A model generated the notes under the pieces. The model worked only from the letters and a program-made list of their open reading frames with translations, was not told the origin of the DNA and did not search any database. A stretch of DNA of 34,808 nt, taken from Candidatus Thalassarchaeaceae archaeon (GTDB lineage Archaea > Thermoplasmatota > Poseidoniia > Poseidoniales > Thalassarchaeaceae). The first letter of the stretch is position 1. Every line of letters begins with the position of its first letter. Of this stretch, positions 32,853 through 34,808 are shown piece after piece. The translations under genes and the position numbers were made by a program. Location: positions 1 to 34,808 of the forward strand of contig JAQXEV010000021.1 in assembly GCA_029250665.1 (NCBI GenBank), in the 5' to 3' direction.

Positions 32853-33956
32853 ATGGGCCTGCCATATCGCTTAGTGGTGCGGCCTGCGATGCGTTTCATA
32901 GACTCGGAAAGAGCTCACGGATTGAGTGTACGAGCGCTCTCGACTTTTGTTGAAAACAGAGGAGCTCAGAAGTTAGTGAGTTCAATTTACAGAACTCCAT
33001 CTCTGCCGATCACAGTTTTTGGAAGATTGTTCAGACATCCACTAGGTTTGGCTGCTGGCTTCGATAAATCGGCCAAGGCTTTGGGGGCTTGGCCGGCATT
33101 AGGATTCTCATGGTTAGAGTATGGGGGGGTTACTCGATTCCCACAAGAGGGTAATCCAAAACCGAGGATGTTCCGTTCCGATACTGACAGTGCCTTGATT
33201 AATCGTATGGGATTCAATAATCCTGGAGCTCAGAGTATCAGAGAGACGCTAACTGCTCGGCGTACTGCCGGACGGTGGCCTCACACGCCTGTTGCTGCTA
33301 ATATCGGGCGTTCAAAAACCGTGGACAATGCCCGCGCCCCTGCTGATTACGCTGAGACGTTCAACTTACTATACGATCACGCGGACATCTTTGTCCTCAA
33401 TGTCTCCTCACCGAATACACCAGGTCTTAGGGAACTTCAGGAGGATTCCCACATTCGTGATGTTGTCAGGGCCTGCACCGCGATACGGGAAAGGCGCTCG
33501 GGACTGAAACCCATTCTTCTGAAATTTTCACCCGACCTTGAGCCTGATGTTCTGTTGTCGTGTGCGGGCGCTGCACTCTCCGCTGGAATCGATGGCTTTG
33601 TTGCTACGAATACCACGATTGGGCGCCCTCCTCCTTCGAATACGAGGTCGAGGCGTATACTTGCAGAACAGGGTGGATTATCGGGGCGCCCACTACATTC
33701 GAAGTCAATCGAGATGATTGGTGAATTGTATGACGCTGTCGGGGATAAAGTTCCGATCGTTGGTTGTGGAGGTATCGAATCTGGTGAGACTGCATGGAAT
33801 GCGATTACCAATGGGGCATCGTTGCTTCAGTTGTATTCAGCTATGGTTTTCCAGGGTCCTTCTGTGGTTGGTAGGGCTACTCGAGGCATCAAAAAGAGAC
33901 TGGCTGCCGATGGATTCACCGACTTGCAGGAAGCGGTCGGTTATTCACGAACTTGA
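32853..33956 (+). CDS. pyrD: Dihydroorotate dehydrogenase, class 2 (quinone-dependent)
   Basis: With the ATG at 32853 this is a 367-residue FMN enzyme that oxidises dihydroorotate to orotate in pyrimidine synthesis. It is class 2: GLAAGFDKSAKAL, the GGVTRFPQEGNPKPRMFR block and INRMGFNNPGA match membrane-associated, quinone-linked enzymes, and the catalytic serine is in VLNVSSPNTPGLRELQ. VGCGGIESG and LLQLYSAMVFQGP close the FMN site. The N-terminal segment (LVVRPAMRFIDSERAHGLSV) fits the membrane- and quinone-binding helix pair. Many archaea use class 1 instead, so this implies electrons flow to a quinone pool. It is followed by ccmE. Confidence 0.92.
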   Translation: MGLPYRLVVRPAMRFIDSERAHGLSVRALSTFVENRGAQKLVSSIYRTPSLPITVFGRLFRHPLGLAAGFDKSAKALGAWPALGFSWLEYGGVTRFPQEGNPKPRMFRSDTDSALINRMGFNNPGAQSIRETLTARRTAGRWPHTPVAANIGRSKTVDNARAPADYAETFNLLYDHADIFVLNVSSPNTPGLRELQEDSHIRDVVRACTAIRERRSGLKPILLKFSPDLEPDVLLSCAGAALSAGIDGFVATNTTIGRPPPSNTRSRRILAEQGGLSGRPLHSKSIEMIGELYDAVGDKVPIVGCGGIESGETAWNAITNGASLLQLYSAMVFQGPSVVGRATRGIKKRLAADGFTDLQEAVGYSRT

Positions 33957-34015
33957 GCGAATTGTTTGCTCGGTTTGGAGTAATGCTATTCAACACCGCA
34001 CTTGGGGGAGTGATT

Positions 34016-34399
34016 GTGCGCAACGACCGTCTTACGCGACTAGCTCTGGTAGCTGTAGTAATGCTCGGGCTAGTTGGGCTGATGTTCCTGACTGTAGACC
34101 CTGAGATTCAGTACACTGTCGATGAAGTCATGGAATCACCCGAGGATCATGATTCGAGTGAGATCCATCTTAGAGGGATTGTTCGCTTCGGCTCTGTGGA
34201 CAATCAATCCTCGACTTTTACTCTGGAAGGATTGTCTTCCGAACTGAGCGTATCTTTCGCTTCAATCGCCGTTCCTGATGGCTTTGAGGAGGGTCGCACC
34301 ATCGCTGTCAAAGGTGAATTATCGCAAGATGGTGGCAATTGGCATTTGTCTGCGAATGAGATTCAAACTGGTTGCCCCTCGAAATATGAGGCTGAATGA
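34016..34399 (+). CDS. ccmE: Cytochrome c maturation haem chaperone CcmE (CxxxY type)
   Basis: This protein has one N-terminal membrane anchor (LALVAVVMLGLVGLMFL) and an OB-fold domain: YTVDEVM, HLRGIVRFGSV, VPDGFEEGRTIAVKGEL and NWHLSANEI. It ends in CPSKYE, the C-x3-Y haem-binding form known from archaeal and some bacterial CcmE, in place of H-x3-Y. It hands haem to the c-type cytochrome assembly machinery. I chose GTG 34016, preceded at 5 bp by GGGGGAG, giving 127 residues; ATG 33983 and a TTG at 33953 overlapping the pyrD stop are alternatives. It is probably co-transcribed with pyrD. Confidence 0.83.
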   Translation: MRNDRLTRLALVAVVMLGLVGLMFLTVDPEIQYTVDEVMESPEDHDSSEIHLRGIVRFGSVDNQSSTFTLEGLSSELSVSFASIAVPDGFEEGRTIAVKGELSQDGGNWHLSANEIQTGCPSKYEAE

Positions 34400-34483
34400 A
34401 TCAAATCCTCTTGAAATCGAGGAAGTTTGAGTTTCAAGCGGGCTAATCCACATCGTTTCGTTCATAGGTGAGCGCTACCCGCG

Positions 34484-34799
34484 ATAGTTGGGCTAGGGGG
34501 AGTGTTGACGTGCTCTATCATCCACAAATCGTCAAAAATGGTGGCCTGAAGTCTGAGGGCGGCGAATACGAGCCGATGATAACCCTGCGGTTAACGTCGA
34601 TGTCTCGCCCCCAAGAGATCCAGGTTGGCGGAGAACACTTCCGTAGGGAAGTGTCGACCGTCTCAAGCTCGGGAATCAGGTCAGGCGCGGAAGCGAGCAG
34701 CCCGACCGGGGATGCTGGATGCCTTGGGAAAGCGGGGCGGAGGAGATCGTGGAACATTTATCGTTGGTGACGAGCGTCCACCGAAGACATGCCCACTAT
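34484..34799 (+). ncRNA. Archaeal signal recognition particle (7S) RNA
   Basis: The helix 8 signature is clear: GGTCAGG then CGC-GGAA-GCG then AGCAG (34679-34700), with GGAA at 34689-34692. Helix 6 is ACACTTCC-GTAG-GGAAGTGT (34635-34654), with the GNAR loop bound by SRP19. Part of helix 5 pairs CCCAAG/ATCCAG (34610-34623) with CTGGAT/CTTGGG (34715-34728). The ends pair as ATAGTTGGGC (34484-34493) with GCCCACTAT (34791-34799), forming helix 1. The 5' GGGCTAGG and following hairpin fit the Alu domain. The length of about 316 bases suits archaeal 7S RNA. It scaffolds SRP54/SRP19 for co-translational membrane targeting. A 100-codon open frame across it is not a gene. Confidence 0.9.
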
Positions 34800-34808
34800 T
34801 CTATTCTA

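Noticed and set aside
34468-34770. 100-residue open frame on the plus strand
   Set aside because: It coincides with the SRP RNA, and its sequence is low in hydrophobic residues and shows no family resemblance.

Overview
The window looks like a fragment of a planktonic euryarchaeon, most probably Marine Group II (Candidatus Poseidoniales). This assignment is inferred from gene content and could not be searched. Archaeal core functions are present: the proteasome beta subunit, the KH-domain beta-CASP nuclease aCPSF1, a two-unit tRNA-splicing endonuclease, archaeal SepF, a ZPR1-type zinc-finger protein, an archaeal-type CcmE and a 7S (SRP) RNA. They are mixed with genes of bacterial flavour: ThyA/FolA, PlsC, PntAA/AB/B, an HldE-like kinase, TatC and topoisomerase I. 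There are also several large secreted, membrane-anchored proteins. Coding density is very high, with 4-base overlaps inside operons, convergent 3' ends that overlap, and few gaps over 150 bp. No stretch longer than 300 bp lacks a gene or RNA. I saw no insertion sequence, prophage, CRISPR array or integrase.

Layout. 1-2689 (minus strand): start of an unidentified gene at the left edge, a DoxX-like membrane protein, dihydrofolate reductase, thymidylate synthase and a PlsC-type acyltransferase. 2770-6402: a secreted protein of unknown function, a saccharopine-dehydrogenase-like enzyme (minus) and tryptophanyl-tRNA synthetase. 6430-10281: a ZPR1-like/SepF pair (minus) facing psmB and aCPSF1 (plus). 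10333-13951: a small membrane protein, a zinc-ribbon protein, tRNA-Pro(UGG), a Nudix hydrolase, malate dehydrogenase and a CPBP protease. 14111-17009: the three-gene proton-translocating transhydrogenase, closed by a strong hairpin. 17090-21307: a reeler-like membrane protein with a CxCH motif, a TatC-like protein with an unusual cysteine-rich C-terminal domain, and an M6 metalloprotease. 21294-24975: EndA (minus), an HldE-like sugar kinase and a secreted PKD-like protein. 25035-29915: an M24 peptidase and MqnC (plus), meeting a membrane protein and a geranylgeranyl-reductase-family enzyme (minus). 29912-32799: topoisomerase I and a small cysteine-bearing protein, separated by a remarkable GC-alternating promoter region. 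32853-34399: quinone-type PyrD and CcmE. 34484-34799: SRP RNA.

How the genes fit together. MqnC (futalosine menaquinone pathway), class 2 PyrD (quinone-dependent), the reductase-family flavoprotein, the transhydrogenase, malate dehydrogenase and CcmE describe an aerobic or respiratory heterotroph with a quinone pool and c-type cytochromes. The TatC-like protein, M6 protease and anchored surface proteins fit a protein-degrading lifestyle.

The strongest leads are: (i) a TatC-like translocase subunit carrying an appended cysteine-rich domain that resembles the N-terminal module of HdrA, directly behind a CxCH membrane protein; (ii) four alternating purine-pyrimidine (Z-DNA-prone) tracts, two hairpins and two perfect palindromes around the promoter of topoisomerase I; (iii) KQ-motif tandem repeats replacing zinc fingers at the topoisomerase C-terminus; and (iv) nested inverted repeats flanking the aCPSF1 gene.
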